Position numbers and translations under genes: made by a program. This document shows positions 60,495-64,000 of a stretch of DNA of 64,000 bases, piece by piece (position 1 is the first letter of the stretch; the number at the start of each line of letters is the position of its first letter). The stretch covers positions 6,510,001-6,574,000 of the forward strand of contig CM077596.1 of the NCBI GenBank assembly GCA_039654915.1, given 5' to 3'. The notes beneath the pieces are model-generated. The model saw nothing but the letters and a program-made list of their open reading frames with translations. It made no database searches and was not told the origin of the DNA. The DNA is from Aquilaria yunnanensis (lineage: Eukaryota > Streptophyta > Magnoliopsida > Malvales > Thymelaeaceae).

Positions 60495-61150
60495 TATAAA
60501 TTAAGGATAAAAAGGTCATCTAACATTTTTATGTACTTGTATTGTTTTATGAATTCTATTAGATTTGAATCGTTGATTTCAAACAGACATAATTATAATA
60601 TTTTTGAAACTTTTAAGTTCCAATTAGAGTACTTTATTCAAGTTTAAAAGTATGAAAAATTTACAATTTGTGTTTAAGGAGATTTACAAAAATCTGTATA
60701 AATTAATTAAGGACATATTTGTTACAAAAGTTTAACTTATTATGGCAATTTAAGTTTTTTTTTCTCCATTAAAAGTTAAGCTTAATATATAACTTTAAGT
60801 AAATGTACTAAAGCTAAAAAATAGAATCAACATGCGAATTTCTTTTCTTTTATTTTTTTTAGAAAGCAAATGTGGAACTTCCAATTTTTTTTTCTCTTTC
60901 CCATTTAGAGTCATGATAGTGCTAATTATACCAATAATAGATATACAATACTGAATTTGGGTCTTATTAAAAAAATATTTAAAATGTGCAATCACAACAT
61001 AAAATTATTAACTTCATCTTTTAATAACTAATCTAAAACTACTTTCAGACTATGAGCCTCTAACATAAAATATAATATTCAACAAAAATTACTCCAAATC
61101 TTTATATTATTTAGTATAAAAAAGAGTTAATTTCTAAGAATAAAAATTTT

Positions 61151-61672
61151 TTGGCTAAATTATATGATCTGCCCTTAAAGTATCCCTATTTCACATATTT
61201 ACCATTGAATTATAGATTATTGCAAAAGAAGGTTTAACGTAATGTTTTGTAGCAAAACTACCATTCCGTCTGTTAGTGCTGACATTTTAAGGTTGGTGCC
61301 CAAAATAAAACATCATCAAAGATAATTATAAGTAAAATATGATGATCTTTATTGTGTCAGATGCTTTAATTTGGAATGGGCACGTAAAATTTGTGTCATT
61401 TTTTTATTTTTTATTCTATGTTTGATTTTTTTTTACTATGTAAGAGGTTATCTGTCATGAGTTTATATTCAAGGAGTATTATGTCTATATTGCTAGAGTT
61501 TAAAGGCGTATTTTAAATTTGTTGTTGAAATTCTATCAGCATTGATGGATAGAGGGACAATTTTGCTATAAAAATATTACTACTTTAATCCTACATTTGC
61601 AACGATCAATAGTTCATGAGTAGATATGTGAAATTGGGTATAGTTTAATGACATATCATGTAATTTAGCCAA
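61151..61672. mobile_element. MITE with ~140-bp terminal inverted repeats
   Basis: The left end TTGGCTAAATTATATGAT and the inverted right end TTGGCTAAATTACATGAT match, and the similarity continues through TTTCACATAT, ATTG-TTGCAAA and TAGCAAAA blocks. It is 522 bp with no coding frame. The flanks are AT-rich and no clear duplication can be fixed. Confidence 0.75.
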
Positions 61673-62900
61673 ATTTAACTTACAATACTAAAGGGGATGG
61701 CCATATAGGAAAAGTAATTCTTATAATATTTCTAATATTTTAAAACATTGCAAAATTTTAAAAAAAATTGCTAAATGTCCCCTTATTATAACATAAGTAA
61801 CTAATTCTAGGGGCCAAGGAATTTTTTTGACCTTTGCTACAGTGATTATTATTATTATTTTTTTGCATAATAGGTGCTTTAGCTATACTTGAATTATAGT
61901 ATTGCTTTAAGATGAAATAGACACGTAAGCTTTTGTAGTATATATTCATCCAAGTTGGAAAAAAAAACTTAATTGACAAACTTTATATGATAAAGACATT
62001 TTTTATAATAGAACAAACTTAAGTCATACTGGTTAAAATTAACTAAGTTTAGTGGGTAAAGTAAGTTTGGTAGTCCAAATAGTAAATTTTTTAAAGACTA
62101 AAAACTAAACACATCTCACTATGAATTTTTCTCTATCTTATTATATTTCTTCTCATTTTTTAGGGTCCTCATACTAACATAACTTTAATTAATCAAATAA
62201 TATAAAATTTGTATATCATTAAAAGAGTAAAAGAACTTATAATTTCAAAGTAAATAAAAAATGTTAGATGAACTAATATAAAGTTCACTTACATAAATTT
62301 GTAGCACATACAATACTTATAGATTTTCATGTAAAACTTTAGCATGAGTTCTACCAATGCCAGATTATTATATACTCATCCAAATTGTGGAAAAAAATTA
62401 ATTAACAAAAAATTAATGTTAAGGTATTTTTTCTAGTACATGGTACAAACTTTACATGAGTTTTATCATATATTAATTGAAAAAAAGTTAATGTTAAGAT
62501 TTAGCATTACCTCTTTTTCAGCTATCAAACAATACTTTTGCAATATCCTAAACTCGAGAGCTATTGTGGCGGAGAATATTTTTTACAGTAATGCAAATTC
62601 ATTTATAAATGGATGTCCTTATGTGGCCATGTCTATATGCAACTTTTCTAGTGCCCATAGCATTGCGTTTATTGATTTATATATGATATATTTGATTCTA
62701 TAATATGGAATAAAAAGTGGGGAAATTTGTAATAACAAATAAAATTTAGTGACAACTTTAGGGTCCTTTTTAGTGTTCTAGTGCTAATATAACTCCAATT
62801 AAATAGATAACAAAAAAATTGGGTTTATTGAGTTTCATTAAAAGAACAAAACATCTTATAATGTAAGGGCAAAAATGTCGTTCAATATTTATGCATCTTC

Positions 62901-64000
62901 ATACTTTTTATAATGTAAGATTTATTGTTTGGTTTGTTTTTGTGCTTAATTATTGACACTGTTAGCCATGAGTTTATTTATTGATGTAAATTAATCTTCA
63001 GGGTAAGAGATTTGTGTTAGAAGAGATTCTCTAAAAATCATTGAAGACAGGGGTGGACATCAAAGAAATGGAGTACAAACATAGATGTACTCACGACTTT
63101 TATGGATTTTGAATTAAATGAGGAGAGTGCGGGCCAAGTTTAGGGAGGATAGACTCCTAACCCCCAAATTTTCTCCATATTTGATGGGTATATATACAAA
63201 AATTATCAGAACCTGATTCAAACACATATAGTTGGAAAAAACTCACCAGCTGGGTAGGGTAGGGTACCTGTGGGTTCGAATTGAAATTGACATCCTTATT
63301 CCTAATGGATCATTACAATAATATAATATTAACTTTAAAATAAAATTGGTTTAAGGTTAAAAATGATACAAAAATCAAAATAAGTCATTTTAAATTAGCT
63401 AGGTTAAGTTAACATGGATTGGTTCATTTTTGATTAATTTGCATAAATATCTTGGTCTTAATTAATTGCTTCGATTTAAAAAGTGTTGATTGGTTCATTT
63501 ATGATGATTTGAGTTTTTTTTTTATGCTCCAGAATATCCCCATTTTGGTAGGTGAAGGAAAATGTATTGATTTGCTTAAGTTGCCATCTTCTGCCGGTAA
63601 AGTGATGATATTTACTAAGCAAATTTTCTACACACACAAAACCCTAAATTAGATCTGAGTTCTTTCATTTAGGCCTTGTTTAACAGCAACTTTTATGACC
63701 ATCATTAGAGTTTTATATAATTTATTACACTAAATTTGTTTTAACTTTAATCAATTGACTACAAAATAACTTATTTTTATTTTTACATCTTTTTTACTTA
63801 AAATTAATTTTAATTAAAAGCCAATATTATGTAGCTGCAATAATCAATTGAAAATAAAATTTTTATTATCTTACTAAATTTTTATGAATTTTTATAGTTT
63901 CAAGCCTTAAAAAAGAAAAATTTATAAAAATTTAACAACATCCTAAAAATTTACTTTTAAATTGATTATTGTATCTGCGTAACATTGGCTTTTAAATAAA
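62901..64000. other. AT-rich intergenic DNA
   Basis: No gene, RNA or mobile-element end is recognised. A 66-codon open frame at 63452-63652 has no identifiable domain and is probably chance. Confidence 0.45.

Larger units (their letters stand above)
58491..62900. repeat. AT-rich region with a diverged dispersed repeat family (three copies)
   Basis: Segments at about 58975-59600, 61740-62300 and 62340-62900 share ordered blocks: ATAATAGGTGCTT, GTAAGCTTT, GTATATATTCATCC, a TTCATTAAAAGA stretch followed by ACTTATAAT, and (first and third) GTCGTTCAA. They are strongly diverged and lack coding frames. They are likely remnants of one old, unclassified repeat. Confidence 0.6.

Overview
The window is nuclear DNA of a flowering plant, most likely a eudicot. 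It is AT-rich and has no compact operon-like gene layout. It carries LTR retrotransposons primed by initiator-Met tRNA, an endogenous plant pararetrovirus, Mutator-like and Stowaway-like DNA transposons, TTTAGGG-type telomere-like motifs and long minisatellites. I see no intact ordinary host gene, no tRNA, no rRNA and no CRISPR array. Almost everything that can be recognised is a mobile element, a broken element gene or a tandem repeat.

Layout. 1-7614: a solo Ty1/copia-type LTR (1930-5754) split by a second LTR-like insertion (2807-5190), then the remains of a GRF-zinc-finger-like gene (7030-7548). 7615-15906: a full-length but dead Ty1/copia element on the minus strand with 1.4-kb LTRs, an initiator-Met primer site and a 5-bp target duplication. 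20808-21789: a non-autonomous terminal-inverted-repeat element. 21828-35770: an endogenous caulimovirid locus, resembling florendoviruses in organisation, holding one plus-strand copy facing a minus-strand copy, plus a partial third minus-strand copy in tandem. All copies are defective.

37041-41785: a 22-bp minisatellite (GGTACC-containing) organised into ~305-bp higher-order units and interrupted by a 1440-bp solo LTR with a perfect 5-bp target duplication. 41786-44690: degenerate TTTAGGG-like sequence with two longer internal duplications, suggesting former subtelomeric or telomere-derived DNA. 45873-57900: three broken genes of Mutator-like type: a FAR1/MULE transposase (plus), a plant-mobile-domain (PMD) gene (minus) inside a 7-kb inverted-repeat structure, and a Ulp1/C48 protease-like gene (minus). 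The PMD gene is itself hit by a 526-bp TRIM element. 58500-64000: AT-rich DNA with a three-copy diverged repeat family, a Stowaway-type MITE and another MITE.

Main points of interest: (1) the pararetrovirus copies share four identical premature stops, so they descend from one defective ancestor, and their inverted arrangement could yield double-stranded RNA; (2) an as-1-like palindrome lies upstream of the viral TATA box, intact in one copy and decayed in the other; (3) transposase, PMD and Ulp1 genes are neighbours, possibly parts of one large Mutator-like unit; (4) the hierarchical minisatellite next to telomere-like DNA. All boundaries come from reading the sequence by eye; no alignment or database search was run.
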